DNA of 64,000 bases from Marinoscillum pacificum (GTDB lineage: Bacteria; Bacteroidota; Bacteroidia; Cytophagales; Cyclobacteriaceae), in assembly GCF_024714495.1 (NCBI RefSeq), contig NZ_JAMZMJ010000002.1:496001-560000 (forward strand), written 5' to 3'. Position numbers and translations under genes: made by a program. The notes below the pieces were generated by a model, which made no database searches, was not told the origin of the DNA, and saw only the letters and a program-made list of their open reading frames with translations. Positions 35,767-45,945 of this stretch are shown here, in pieces (within the stretch, counting starts at the first letter, position 1; every line of letters begins with the position of its first letter).

Positions 35767-38133
35767 ATGGCGACCAAGAGCTATTTCGTTTTGATACTCC
35801 TTGCATTACTCGTTAGACATGTACATTCTCAGAATGAACAGGACAGTCTGGAAAATCTGTTGAACAAAACAAATGATGGGCTTGAAAGAATAACCTTATT
35901 GAATGAGTTATCTGGATTACTCATCAATTCTAACCCAGAACTAAGTCTGCAAAAGGCGCAGGAGGCTTTTCATTTGGCCCAAACGATTAATCATGCTCAT
36001 GGTGTCGCTATTTCCTACTTGAGAATGGGGAATTATTACGATATAAAGAACAACTATGATACTGCTTTGTATCTATACAATAAAGCAATAAGCCTGGCAC
36101 AAAAAAATGATGACCAGCTCGCCATCGCACAAGGCAAAATCCGGATTGGAATTACCAAACGATACCAGGGACATTTCGATGAAGCAATCGCCCATTTGGA
36201 ATCAGGACTTGAGCTTTCGATACATCTCAAAAACGACTATTGGATAGCCTACGCACACAATGTGATAGGTTTGGTTTACCAACAAAAAGGTGAATTTGAC
36301 ACTTCGCTGGAGCATGCTCTTAAAGCACTGGATATACGTCAAAAACTGAATTCAAAAATTGACATAGCTTCCTCTCTAGGCAATGTGGGACTGGTCTACG
36401 ACTACAAAGGAGAGTTTGAAAAAGCACTTGACTACTACTTTAAATCTCTGGAGCTCAATGAAAAAATTGGTGCTTTGAGCGGAGCTGCGATCAACTGGAA
36501 CAATATCGGGATAGTCTATGGCATGCAAGGCAACAGTGAAAAGTCTCTGGACGCCTATCAGAAGGCCTTAGAACTACATACACAAACAGGAAACAAGCGC
36601 TACATGGCTGGAACACTGGATAACATCGGTCAAAACTACTATGACAAAGGCTGGTTTATCAAGGCGCTGGAAGTCTATCAGCAAACGTTGGAAATCAGAA
36701 AAGAGATTGGTGACACCTTTGGCATGGCTACCTCACTGATGAATATAGGTGACATGCAAAGGCTTCAAGGCAGATTTAAAGAAGCACTCCCCCAATATGA
36801 ACAAGCATTTGCAATCTGGGCCGAAAGTGGCGACAAATATGGTCAGGCGGATGCGCTTCATAATCTGGGTAAACTACATCTGCAATTGAACAATGCAGAC
36901 TCTGCCATGATGTATTATGAACAAGCCCTGGAGCTGAGAAGGTCTACAGGAGTTAAAAGTGGATTGGCTACTTGTCTCAATTCAATAGCCAGCCTTCAAC
37001 GTAAATCGAAAAACTTCAACGAAGCACTGGCCAACTTTCAGGAAGCTTTAAGCCTGGCAGAAGAAATCGGAAATGGCCCGGTGATTGTCACCTCATTGAA
37101 AGGATTGGCCTTTGTTTATTACGATCTCGAGAACTATGTAGAAGCTCTTCACTATGCTGAGCGTGCCAATGAGAAACTGAAGCAAGTAGATCAAATCATC
37201 TATCAAAAAGACACGCATTATATTCTTGCCAGGATTTACTCCAAACTCAAAAACCATGAACTGGCCTACGCACATCAGATAAAGTTTACTGAATTAAGCG
37301 ATAGTTTACTGAATAGTGAAACTTCATCGCAATTGGCACAGCTTCAGGTACAATTTGAGTCTGAGCAAAAAGAACGACAAATTGCCGATCAGAAACATCA
37401 GATCACATTACTGGATGCTACCAATTCATACCGTCAAAAACTGCTGTGGATGGGTGGATCAGGACTCGTCCTGTTATTTGGATTAATTCTTGTCATCCGC
37501 TCCAGGCGATTTGCCATGAAAGAGAAGGACATACATCAGCATTATTCACAAATGTTACTAACTTCTCATGAAGAAGAGCGCAAAAGAATTTCGCGAGACC
37601 TGCACGACTCTGTTGGTCAAAGCCTTATGCTCATCAAAAACAAAATCCTGCTGGATAGCGGTGGCGACACGGCCGACATGGTCAGTCAGGCGCTGGAAGA
37701 AGTGCGAAGTATCTCCAAAGCCTTACATCCGGCACTTCTGGAAGAAATCGGCCTTACGGCTAGTATCGAAAAGTTGATCCTTGAGTTTGATGAGTCTACA
37801 GACATCTTTTTTACCGCTGAAGTCGATAAAATTGATGGCATTTTCACCAAAGAGCACGAACTCCATATATTCCGTATTGTGCAGGAAAGTATCAATAATT
37901 TGATCAAACATGCCAATACTCCTTCGGCCAACATTCAGGTCACCAATCAAGAAAACAAAGTAACCATACATATTCGTGATTTCGGCGTTGGTTTTGACCT
38001 AACAAGTACTAGTTTTACTAATAGTCTTGGGATGAAAACGCTCAAAGAACGAACTCAAATTCTGAATGGAAAAATTGTCATCCATTCGGAAAACAACAAA
38101 GGAACGAGTATTTTATTGGAATTACCTAAATAG
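35767..38133 (+). CDS. TPR-containing sensor histidine kinase (HisKA_3 type)
   Basis: 788 residues. A signal peptide (ending VRHVHSQ) leads to a periplasmic array of about ten TPR repeats (about 35-500; for example EKALDYYFKSLELNEKIG, EALPQYEQAFAIWAESG), then a coiled segment (QVQFESEQKERQIADQ) and one membrane helix (about 562-580). The cytoplasmic kinase has a HisKA_3 box SRDLHDSVGQSLM with phospho-acceptor His613 and a HATPase with VQESINNLIKHA, RDFGVGFD and SLGMKTLKER. Such kinases sense through the TPR domain and pass phosphate to NarL-type regulators. Exactly that gene starts 5 bases downstream. Confidence 0.93.
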   Translation: MATKSYFVLILLALLVRHVHSQNEQDSLENLLNKTNDGLERITLLNELSGLLINSNPELSLQKAQEAFHLAQTINHAHGVAISYLRMGNYYDIKNNYDTALYLYNKAISLAQKNDDQLAIAQGKIRIGITKRYQGHFDEAIAHLESGLELSIHLKNDYWIAYAHNVIGLVYQQKGEFDTSLEHALKALDIRQKLNSKIDIASSLGNVGLVYDYKGEFEKALDYYFKSLELNEKIGALSGAAINWNNIGIVYGMQGNSEKSLDAYQKALELHTQTGNKRYMAGTLDNIGQNYYDKGWFIKALEVYQQTLEIRKEIGDTFGMATSLMNIGDMQRLQGRFKEALPQYEQAFAIWAESGDKYGQADALHNLGKLHLQLNNADSAMMYYEQALELRRSTGVKSGLATCLNSIASLQRKSKNFNEALANFQEALSLAEEIGNGPVIVTSLKGLAFVYYDLENYVEALHYAERANEKLKQVDQIIYQKDTHYILARIYSKLKNHELAYAHQIKFTELSDSLLNSETSSQLAQLQVQFESEQKERQIADQKHQITLLDATNSYRQKLLWMGGSGLVLLFGLILVIRSRRFAMKEKDIHQHYSQMLLTSHEEERKRISRDLHDSVGQSLMLIKNKILLDSGGDTADMVSQALEEVRSISKALHPALLEEIGLTASIEKLILEFDESTDIFFTAEVDKIDGIFTKEHELHIFRIVQESINNLIKHANTPSANIQVTNQENKVTIHIRDFGVGFDLTSTSFTNSLGMKTLKERTQILNGKIVIHSENNKGTSILLELPK

Positions 38134-38138
38134 CCCTA

Positions 38139-38792
38139 ATGACGGTAAGTATTCAACAGCTCAGAGTGGTCATTGCTGATGACCACCCCATGATGCTACA
38201 AGGTCTGGAAACGACTTTGGAAAAACATGGGATTAAAGTTTTAGCCGCTGCAAAAGATGGTGCTGCCGCATTGCAGGCAATTATTGATCACCAACCGCAT
38301 ATTGCTATCATTGATATAGAAATGCCGTACCTCAGTGGATTCAATATTGCCAAGCAATGTGCTGAAATGTCTCCAAAAACTCAGTTTGTACTACTGACCT
38401 ACCACAAGGAACCTCACCTGGTTCAAAAAGCAAAAGACCTGAACATATCGGGATATCTGGTGAAAGAAGATACCAGCCTGGAAATTATCAAATGCATAGA
38501 ACATCTCATGAATGGCCAACGCTACATCAGCAAATCGATATCGCAAGGTAGCCTTGAGGATTATTCGAACAGACTAGACAAAATGCAGTTGTTATCTCCT
38601 TCTGAAAAGAAAATCCTGAAAATGATTGCTCAACCTTTAAGTTCTCAGGAAATCGCCGAAATACTGCACGTATCCGAGCGCACCATTGAAAAACATAGAA
38701 GCAACATCATTTCTAAACTTGGATTGACAGGGCAAGCTTATGAACTTTCCATGTGGGCCAGAGAGCAAAAAGAAGCTATTTTAAGACTTTGA
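38139..38792 (+). CDS. NarL/LuxR-family response regulator
   Basis: 217 residues. The receiver domain has DDH at 14-16, phospho-acceptor Asp59 in IIDIEMP, and Lys in YLVKEDTS. The C-terminal LuxR-type helix-turn-helix (about 150-210) reads LSPSEKKILKMIAQ and SSQEIAEILHVSERTIEKHRSNI. It forms an operon with the TPR kinase. Its target genes are not evident; the divergent giant T9SS protein gene is one candidate by position only. Confidence 0.94.
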   Translation: MTVSIQQLRVVIADDHPMMLQGLETTLEKHGIKVLAAAKDGAAALQAIIDHQPHIAIIDIEMPYLSGFNIAKQCAEMSPKTQFVLLTYHKEPHLVQKAKDLNISGYLVKEDTSLEIIKCIEHLMNGQRYISKSISQGSLEDYSNRLDKMQLLSPSEKKILKMIAQPLSSQEIAEILHVSERTIEKHRSNIISKLGLTGQAYELSMWAREQKEAILRL

Positions 38793-38812
38793 GAGTTGGT
38801 GCTACTAAAATC

Positions 38813-38849
38813 AAAAAAGGTCCAAACACCTGGTATGAACCCTTTTTTT
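38813..38849. terminator. Possible bidirectional terminator
   Basis: AAAAAAGG (38813-38820) can pair with CCTTTTTT (38841-38848) and an inner CCA/TGG pairing is possible. The long loop makes the hairpin imperfect, but the position between two convergent genes (regulator and tricorn-like protease) fits. Confidence 0.4.
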
Positions 38850-38857
38850 AATCATAT

Positions 38858-41800
38858 TTATTCCTTCTCCCAACCTTCTGGACGCTTCCAGCGAACTGGT
38901 GCAGCCGGTTCTGGCTTTAGCTTAAATTCACCTTCTTTTTCTAACAACTTCAGCGCTTCCTCAACTCCTTTTTCGAGCTGCGGATCATGACCTTCCAAAA
39001 CGAGTTTTGGATCCTGAATCACTTCCACATCTGGAGCAATACCTTCACCTTCTACTGCCCACTCTCCATTGATATCATAAAAACCTCCTCGTGGAGCTAC
39101 CATTCTACCTCCATCTATAAAGCGTGGCGTATCCCATGTACCTACAAGTCCACCCCAGGTTCTGGTTCCGACTAATGGACCTAGATCCTTGAACTTAAAC
39201 ATATACGGAAGCAAGTCTCCTCCTGAACCAGATCGCTCGTTGATCAACATCACTTTGGGCCCCCAAAGTCCAGAAATCGGGGTAGTCCATGGTCTTCTAT
39301 CATTGGCTTTGCTATTGAAATAACCCATTGGTTCACGAGTCAAAATATCAATCATATAATCCGCAGCAGAACCACCGCCATTGTTTCGTTCGTCAAGAAT
39401 GACACCTTTCTTATCTTGTTGTGAAAAGTAGTAGCGATTAAAACTTTGGAAGCCGTTGCCTGAGGTGTTGGGGATATACACATAGGCTAACTTACCTCCA
39501 GAAAGCTCATCCACTTTTCTTCGGTTTCCTTCCACCCAATCAATATATCGAAGCATGTATTCATTAGATACCGGTTTTACATTTACGGTCGTCGCTCCTG
39601 ACATTCCTGGTTTGCTATTCACAGAGATTCTGATCGTTCTACCAGCCGTCTGTTCCATCATTTGATAGATACTTTGATCTGCCGTAAGAGGCTGACCATT
39701 TATTGCTACCAAAAAGTCTCCTTCTTTCACTCCAAGTCCAGGTAAACCCAGTGGAGAATCAATAAACGGATTCCAGGTTTCACCTGTGTAGATCTTTTCT
39801 ATTACATAATAACCGTCTTTGATCGCATAATCAGCTCCTAACAACCCAACAGGCACACGGTCTACATCTGGCATATCACCTCCAGACACATAAGAGTGTC
39901 CAATGGCAACTTCACCGCTCAAAATATCAACTAGATAATTCAGATCAGTTCGGTGATTCACATGTTTCACCCATGGTTGATACCACGAGTAGACTTTATC
40001 CCATGGAGCACCATGGACATTGTCCACGTACAAGAAATCACGCATATATCTCCAGGCCTCCTTAAAGATTTGAGCGTATTCCGCTTCTGGTGACACTTTC
40101 ATTTGTGCTGAAACAGTCAGCTTGTCATCTGACTTTGGTGAACCTGATGAACTTGAAACACTCCAGTTTCCATTGGATTGAAACAATACGTGTTCGGCAT
40201 TAGTAGATGCTACCATAGAAGACACGCCTGAAGTAAATTCCTCACTTTCTTGCTTCTCCACATCATAGTCCATGACCTTAATCCCGTTCTCATTTGGAAT
40301 GGCTTCCCCAACCAGTACATGTTTGGCCTTGCTTGGCACTAAAAACACATAATTTCTTGGAAGCATGTGCAGTGCTACGGCTCTCTGCTGGATTCCACTG
40401 AAATCAATCTTCGTAGCCTTGTCCTCAGACTTTTCCTCTTCCTTGTCTTTAGACTTTTTATCGTTTTTTGAATCTGAAGAAGCTTCCTCTTTTTTAGACG
40501 CTTCTTCCTCATCACTTTTTAGAAGCCCTGGAGCTTTCCCTGAAGCACTCAATACCAAAGCATACAAGCTTCTAGTCACACCAGGATCATACGAACTCAT
40601 GTCCAACCAACCAGTTTGTAAGCCATAATCTGTACTAGCAAGGAAGTATAAATACTCACCAGACTGATCCCATACCGGATTGGTTGCATCAGCGATGCCA
40701 TCAGTTACTTGATAAGTTTGACCAGACTGAGAGTCATAAATAAAAATGGCTTTGAAATGAGAATCTTGCTGCTTTTCATAAGTCAGGAATCGGCTATCCG
40801 GAGACCAAACAGGATTCATTGCTCTGTTAGGATGTGCATAGCGATCCGTATCCACTTTAGTTACTCCACCTGTTGACAAATCAATGGTCCAAATATTATA
40901 ATCAGTATCGGTATAAGCTATTTTCTTACCATCTGGAGACCAATCAGGTCTGAAGTAGAATGTAGGATTTTTTAATGGAAAAGATTTTTGATTCTGCCCA
41001 AACTGATCCGCAACGACCAACTGATATTCACCACTTGCATCGGAGAACCACGCCACCTGATCGCCATTTGGTGACCAGATAGGTGAACGATCCGCTACTC
41101 CACTGGTATTAGTCAAGTTCCTCCAACTTCCTTCCTCCTTCGGGAATGTGAAAATATCTCCTCTGTATTCAAAAATCGCCCGTTTACCATTTGGAGATAC
41201 GTTTGGATTCGTAACGCTTCCAGATGTAACACTCTCCCAACGCTCACGGCTAAAGTTCAAATCTCCTGCTACATTGATATTAAGCTGAGTTGATACATTA
41301 GTTGAAGGATTTAGCAAATGAAGATAACCTCCTTGCTCATAGACAATTTTATCACCTGCAGCATCTAAACTCTTCACATCAAACTGCTTGTGAAAAGTGA
41401 TTTGCTCTTCTTGCTTCGTATTGATATCGAAGCTCCAGATGTTGGAAGCATAGTCTCTTTCTGAAGTATAATAGACTTTATTTCCAATCCAAACTGGATA
41501 CAAATGCCGCTCTTTGTCCAATTGGGGAGTTCTGACCAATTCCTTAGTTTCCAAATTCACAATCCAAATTGGCATAGCTTGTCCTCCTCGGTAGTTTCTC
41601 CACTCTGGATCCCAAAACGTGATTGGTGTATAGGCTATGAATTTGCCATCAGGAGACAGTTCACCATATGCCGCTCTTGGCACATCTACTTCAACGGGAA
41701 GTCCGCCATCCTTATCCACTGTAAACAGTTGATTCAATCTGGTTGGTCGACCATTCCTGGACGATCTAAACAATACCTCACCTTCTGGTGACCAGCCCTG

Positions 41801-42127
41801 CACTATATCAGCTCCAGGATGAAAAGTGAGTCTTTTAGGTGTTCCTCCTTCTGCAGGAATGACATACACATCGGTGTTGCCATCATATTCTGCGGAAAAA
41901 GCAATCCATTGCTCATCAGGACTAAAGTGTGGAAACGATTCATATCCTTCCCCAGAAGTCAGCCTGATGGCATCACCACCTGCTATTGGAGCTTTCCAAA
42001 GGTCGTTGGCATAAATAAACACGACACTCTCTTTGGACAATGTCGGTTCACGAAGCAGCATAGTTCCCTGAGCAATAGCTCCGGCAACGCTGCATATACT
42101 TATCAAAAGTGATAATAAGTTTTTCAT
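38858..42127 (-). CDS. Tricorn-like S41 family peptidase
   Basis: 1089 residues with a signal peptide (ending AGAIAQ). Residues about 25-330 and 330-530 are WD40/TolB-type propeller repeats (FSPDEQWIAFSAEYDGNTDVYVI; WSPNGDQVAWFSD). A Lys/Glu/Ser-rich low-complexity linker lies at about 535-575. A helical domain follows with the likely catalytic His in GEVAIGHSYV. Then come a PDZ domain (GLGVKEGDFLVAINGQPL) and the S41 protease core with ERNNGGGSAADY, the likely nucleophile Ser in NERSGSGGD, and the likely Glu in EGEGIAPDVEV. Tricorn proteases degrade oligopeptides to small peptides; in Bacteroidota they are exported. It carries no T9SS tail. Confidence 0.92.
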   Translation of the reverse strand: MKNLLSLLISICSVAGAIAQGTMLLREPTLSKESVVFIYANDLWKAPIAGGDAIRLTSGEGYESFPHFSPDEQWIAFSAEYDGNTDVYVIPAEGGTPKRLTFHPGADIVQGWSPEGEVLFRSSRNGRPTRLNQLFTVDKDGGLPVEVDVPRAAYGELSPDGKFIAYTPITFWDPEWRNYRGGQAMPIWIVNLETKELVRTPQLDKERHLYPVWIGNKVYYTSERDYASNIWSFDINTKQEEQITFHKQFDVKSLDAAGDKIVYEQGGYLHLLNPSTNVSTQLNINVAGDLNFSRERWESVTSGSVTNPNVSPNGKRAIFEYRGDIFTFPKEEGSWRNLTNTSGVADRSPIWSPNGDQVAWFSDASGEYQLVVADQFGQNQKSFPLKNPTFYFRPDWSPDGKKIAYTDTDYNIWTIDLSTGGVTKVDTDRYAHPNRAMNPVWSPDSRFLTYEKQQDSHFKAIFIYDSQSGQTYQVTDGIADATNPVWDQSGEYLYFLASTDYGLQTGWLDMSSYDPGVTRSLYALVLSASGKAPGLLKSDEEEASKKEEASSDSKNDKKSKDKEEEKSEDKATKIDFSGIQQRAVALHMLPRNYVFLVPSKAKHVLVGEAIPNENGIKVMDYDVEKQESEEFTSGVSSMVASTNAEHVLFQSNGNWSVSSSSGSPKSDDKLTVSAQMKVSPEAEYAQIFKEAWRYMRDFLYVDNVHGAPWDKVYSWYQPWVKHVNHRTDLNYLVDILSGEVAIGHSYVSGGDMPDVDRVPVGLLGADYAIKDGYYVIEKIYTGETWNPFIDSPLGLPGLGVKEGDFLVAINGQPLTADQSIYQMMEQTAGRTIRISVNSKPGMSGATTVNVKPVSNEYMLRYIDWVEGNRRKVDELSGGKLAYVYIPNTSGNGFQSFNRYYFSQQDKKGVILDERNNGGGSAADYMIDILTREPMGYFNSKANDRRPWTTPISGLWGPKVMLINERSGSGGDLLPYMFKFKDLGPLVGTRTWGGLVGTWDTPRFIDGGRMVAPRGGFYDINGEWAVEGEGIAPDVEVIQDPKLVLEGHDPQLEKGVEEALKLLEKEGEFKLKPEPAAPVRWKRPEGWEKE

Positions 42128-42253
42128 GTATTCAGTGTTTTTGAATTAGTCACATGGAGACCATGTATTTTCAACTGAATTGAAATTAATCAATAAACAC
42201 TTCTTCAAGAAAGACTATTAAATAACTGGAGAATTGCTGGGATATGAGGCTTA

Positions 42254-42418
42254 CTAATTGGAAGATCGTTTGGCCTGATAGTAACTTAAAACTGAAAGGA
42301 GTCCTGAAATAATGAACAATGATCCTATTATAATTTTAAATACATCGACTTGACTGCTCATGAAGATCCAAAGACATCCTACAAGTATTAATATGATGGC
42401 GATAATTAGTCTAATCAT
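42254..42418 (-). CDS. 54-residue small membrane protein
   Basis: The minus-strand ATG at 42418 opens a 54-codon frame starting MIRLIIAIILILVGCLW and ending SYYQAKRSSN before a TAG at 42254. It has two hydrophobic helices (about 2-20 and 27-43) joined by a short polar turn (SSQVDVF), and a basic tail that fits an inward C-terminus. It lies 30 bases downstream of the 110-residue membrane protein gene on the same strand, so the two may be co-transcribed. No family recognised. Support is the composition, clear boundaries and spacing, so this is moderate. Confidence 0.5.
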   Translation of the reverse strand: MIRLIIAIILILVGCLWIFMSSQVDVFKIIIGSLFIISGLLSVLSYYQAKRSSN

Positions 42419-42448
42419 TCTAGCATTTAGTTTAGTGAAAGTGAAAAA

Positions 42449-42781
42449 TTAGATAGTGGAAAGTCCGACCTGACGATAAAGTTTCGCAAGAAATAACACC
42501 CATCCCGCAAAATAGACAATAGGAATAAACAGAATAATCGTCATTAGTTTTATCAACACATTGGAGCTCTCTTTAATCTTGAAGAATAATGCCACAGCAC
42601 CTATTATTATTCCATAGCTCACAAGTACAATAAAAATAAATGTGGTGACATAATAGATAACTGACCTATCCCAACCTCGAATATTGAATAGAACAATGCA
42701 GAACAGCACGCTCAAAACAGCCCAAATTGATCCTGATATCAGCTCTGTTTTAGTGAAAGGTTTTTTCAAATAGTCAATCAT
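42449..42781 (-). CDS. Small three-helix membrane protein, unknown
   Basis: 110 residues. Three hydrophobic segments are visible at about 16-33 (SIWAVLSVLFCIVLF), 43-67 (YVTTFIFIVLVSYGIIIGAVALFF) and 78-100 (KLMTIILFIPIVYFAGWVLF). The N-terminus is basic (MIDYLKKPFTK), with positive residues on both sides of the last helix. No conserved motif or family is recognised. It is followed by the 54-residue membrane protein gene and is divergent from the hydrolase gene at 42947. Confidence 0.65.
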   Translation of the reverse strand: MIDYLKKPFTKTELISGSIWAVLSVLFCIVLFNIRGWDRSVIYYVTTFIFIVLVSYGIIIGAVALFFKIKESSNVLIKLMTIILFIPIVYFAGWVLFLAKLYRQVGLSTI

Positions 42782-42946
42782 CGTCTAGCTAAAATACACT
42801 TTTTCACTTATAACTCTAGAATTTTCATTTAGCTATACAAACTACTTATAATTAGTGACTTAAAAACCACTAATAATAGGTCTATTCAAGCTGTAACTAA
42901 TAAAAGAACTTAGCGTCTTCATAACTCAAGCAACTTTTTATATTTC

Positions 42947-44002
42947 ATGAAGATCATCAAAAAAACACTCAAATATCTAGGCATTCTACTTCTAATCGTT
43001 GCATCTGTCGTTGGTGTCTTTTTTTATTGCTTTTTTACCATTAACAACAACATCTACCTTGAAACTCCAGAAGAACTTCAAGCTGAATTTGGCACTTTTG
43101 AGGAAGGGGAAATTCTTAAAAAAGAAAAAATAGCACCATTCAAAATCTGGGTTATTTCATTGGCCAGCATTGTCTTCCCTGAGCAAAAGGAGAAGTTCAA
43201 TTCATTAAATTCTACGGAACTATATGCTATAGCCTATAAAAGCGATGATCTAATAGTTCACGGATTACTTGCAGTACCAGAAAAAGGAGGAAACCTCCCT
43301 TGTCTAATTTATAATCGTGGTGGAAATCGAAATTCAGGCAGACTTACCTTTCACCAGGCATTTGAATTCATGATTCCTTATGCCAATGAAGGATATGTAG
43401 TCATCGCATCCAACTATCGTGGAAATAACGGTGGACAAGGCAAAGATGAATTCGGAGGTTCAGATATTAATGACGTTATGAATCTTCGAAAAGTACTGCC
43501 AGAAATAGATCAAGCAGACACTTCTAGAATAGGTCTAATAGGACATAGTCGAGGAGGGATGATGACATACCTCGCTCTTCAAAATCATAATATTTTCAAG
43601 ACCGCAGTGGTTCTAGCCGGATCAGCAGACAAATACTCCACCATAGCACACCGACCAAACATGGAAACCTATGTATTTGCTGAAACAATGCCTGACTATT
43701 ACAATCGCAAAGAGGAACATCTCTTCAATCGTTCTGTAGTCAAGTGGACGGAAAAGCTTGATGACATTCCTATTTTATTGGTGCATGGAACAGCTGATGA
43801 TCGAGTAACCTATGAAGAAGCCGAAACGGTCGCTCATAATCTCGACAGTTTGGATAGGGACTTTCAATTCATAACCGTAGATGGAGGAGGTCACTCTCTG
43901 CGCGGCACTCCATACAAAAAAAATGTAAAAAACTGGTTGGATAAATACCTACGCAACGACCTGGAATTTGAAGAAACTGAGCGTAGAATTTCAATTCCTT
44001 AA
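42947..44002 (+). CDS. Membrane-anchored alpha/beta hydrolase (prolyl oligopeptidase-like S9)
   Basis: 351 residues. An N-terminal hydrophobic helix (about 10-32) acts as an uncleaved anchor or signal peptide. The alpha/beta hydrolase triad is visible: Ser in GLIGHSRGGMM (about 205), Asp in VHGTADDRV (about 285), and His in DGGGHSLRG (about 317). An oxyanion-type segment RGGNRNSGR precedes the nucleophile. This pattern is that of S9 peptidases and related esterases, without the N-terminal propeller of true prolyl oligopeptidases. The 3' end overlaps the convergent neighbour by 4 bases. Substrate unknown. Confidence 0.85.
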   Translation: MKIIKKTLKYLGILLLIVASVVGVFFYCFFTINNNIYLETPEELQAEFGTFEEGEILKKEKIAPFKIWVISLASIVFPEQKEKFNSLNSTELYAIAYKSDDLIVHGLLAVPEKGGNLPCLIYNRGGNRNSGRLTFHQAFEFMIPYANEGYVVIASNYRGNNGGQGKDEFGGSDINDVMNLRKVLPEIDQADTSRIGLIGHSRGGMMTYLALQNHNIFKTAVVLAGSADKYSTIAHRPNMETYVFAETMPDYYNRKEEHLFNRSVVKWTEKLDDIPILLVHGTADDRVTYEEAETVAHNLDSLDRDFQFITVDGGGHSLRGTPYKKNVKNWLDKYLRNDLEFEETERRISIP

Positions 44003-45900
44003 AAGCCCCAAACTAAACCGGCACTTAAATTCCAGTTGCTTTTCAATACAAAACCTGAGGATGGTTCAATAATCAAACCATCCTCACCATTTTTTAACTT
44101 GATTGACTTCTGCTTAAGAAAAAACTGATCCTCTTTCAACTTTAGCCGATGCTGGGGAAAGAATAACTGGTTGATACCTCCTTGTATGCCAAAACTTAAT
44201 CGAGACGTAAATTCTATTGATAGTTCTAGTTGAGTCCCTACAGTCAAGGAGGATTGAGTTAAGAACATTTTAGCATGATTTGCATCAAATTTACGCAGTG
44301 CCTCTCCCACATAATTTTCCTTCTCAATTGAACCCATTCTCAATTCCATATTCATGTAACCAGCTGACAGCATAGGTTTTACTTTGATCGGTCTTCCTCC
44401 TTTATTCAAATTAATTTGGTACGCTATACCAGGCATATATGCCTCATATCTATGCCTTTCACCATATGCCGATAATCCACTGAACCCCACAGACCAATGA
44501 TCCGACAATGCATAACTATAGTAATAATTGGCATGAAATATCCTTAGCCAGTCATGTAGAATCCTTTGTTCCTGAACACTATATACCACTCTGGTCGCTG
44601 ACAGCCTGTAGTCGGTTACACCAAGTCCGAAATAAAATTCAATACGACTTAGTAAATTCAATAACTTTTCCGGCTTGGTAGGCTCCTGTTTATCACGCAC
44701 ATCCGCCTCACTCAACGCCCTTTTCACATCCTCGCTAGCCAACAGTACATTTTGATCTTTCCAATAGTTGGAATCATACTCATCAACTTGTTCCAATAAA
44801 ATATCTCGGTAATCTAAACGATCGAGATACTCAATCTGCTTTACAGTGTCTACACCTAATACCACGAGTTCATCTTTGAGCTCCACTTTTAGCTGACCAT
44901 TCTTTTCGAAAGCAGTCTCATAATGAGCATTGGACAGTCGCCAATGATCGGCGGAACGAACGTAAGACACTTCAAGGTCTTTGTATAGCCTATTATATCC
45001 ATTTAATGCGGTCTTTAGTCCTTCCAAAGCACCAAAATCACCATCTTCATGTCTTATCTTAAATTTGACAATTGCATAAGATTGAGACTCTATAAACACC
45101 TGACCTTTACCGTGCACTTCACTTTTGCTCTTTGGCCAGAAATCGATCACATAGATAGGATTACTTTCCGATGGAATAGTATCAGTCAGTTCCAATTCAT
45201 AGTCAGAAAGCTTATCTAAATTCAAAACCGCAGCTCTCATAGCCACATAATCTGTCCAATGAGCTATATGTCCCCCTGAGAAAAATCGAATACCAAGCGA
45301 ATCCAAAGCTTGAAACTCAACTTTCTGACTTTCTAGCACCTGTACATTTCCACTACTTGAAGCGCTGGTATAGGGTTTCTTTTCTGCCAAACCTGTAAAT
45401 TCAATTACATAGTAAGGAGCATCCTTTGCTCTGCCTATATTCCTCGCAAAAAACCTCAATACCTCCTCTTGATCTGGATAATTATCTGGGATCTTATTGA
45501 TCGCTGCTTTAAGTAACTTTTGCTCATAATTCTTTGGTTTTACAACGACCTCTTTGAGCAACTTTTCATGAGAAGCATGCTTTGATTCGATGTATTTATC
45601 TTCTGTTAGAATTCCAATATTGTAAATCCGCTTCTGATAGCCCACGATGGATATTTCTAAAACCACCTCTACTCCGTGATCGATCGGTAGGGAAAACCTC
45701 CCTTCACTGTTGGCGATCGTACCGTAGGTACTTCCCTGAAGAACAATATGTGCAAAAGGTAATGGCTCATTTGTTTCATTATCCACTATTATTCCGTAGC
45801 AACGATAAGTATCATATTTGCTTGTTTGAGCAAAAGAAGATTGAGAAAATAAGAAAACAGCAAGAATACTGAGAATAGTAAAGCGAAGTATTAGCATCAT
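43999..45900 (-). CDS. Carboxypeptidase-regulatory-like domain outer membrane protein
   Basis: 633 residues from the ATG at 45900 (a TTG three bases earlier is not used here). A signal peptide ends SSFAQ. Residues about 33-115 are a CarboxypepD_reg-like beta-sandwich (GIIVDNETNEPLPFAHIVLQ and SEGRFSLPI), the fold found at the start of SusC proteins and many Bacteroidota surface proteins. The middle (about 120-390) is a mixed domain with FYxGGH-like residues; the last 200 residues look like barrel strands ending with LSAGLVWGF. There is no TonB plug. Function unknown; an outer membrane location is inferred from the signal peptide and C-terminal aromatic residue. Confidence 0.75.
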   Translation of the reverse strand: MMLILRFTILSILAVFLFSQSSFAQTSKYDTYRCYGIIVDNETNEPLPFAHIVLQGSTYGTIANSEGRFSLPIDHGVEVVLEISIVGYQKRIYNIGILTEDKYIESKHASHEKLLKEVVVKPKNYEQKLLKAAINKIPDNYPDQEEVLRFFARNIGRAKDAPYYVIEFTGLAEKKPYTSASSSGNVQVLESQKVEFQALDSLGIRFFSGGHIAHWTDYVAMRAAVLNLDKLSDYELELTDTIPSESNPIYVIDFWPKSKSEVHGKGQVFIESQSYAIVKFKIRHEDGDFGALEGLKTALNGYNRLYKDLEVSYVRSADHWRLSNAHYETAFEKNGQLKVELKDELVVLGVDTVKQIEYLDRLDYRDILLEQVDEYDSNYWKDQNVLLASEDVKRALSEADVRDKQEPTKPEKLLNLLSRIEFYFGLGVTDYRLSATRVVYSVQEQRILHDWLRIFHANYYYSYALSDHWSVGFSGLSAYGERHRYEAYMPGIAYQINLNKGGRPIKVKPMLSAGYMNMELRMGSIEKENYVGEALRKFDANHAKMFLTQSSLTVGTQLELSIEFTSRLSFGIQGGINQLFFPQHRLKLKEDQFFLKQKSIKLKNGEDGLIIEPSSGFVLKSNWNLSAGLVWGF

Positions 45901-45945
45901 CAAGGCAGTTTAAAAATCAAACTTACTGCAATAACGATACCATCC

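Noticed and set aside
45901-45903. TTG start for the carboxypeptidase-regulatory-like gene
   Set aside because: Two ATG codons follow immediately and give the same signal peptide, so the ATG at 45900 is preferred.
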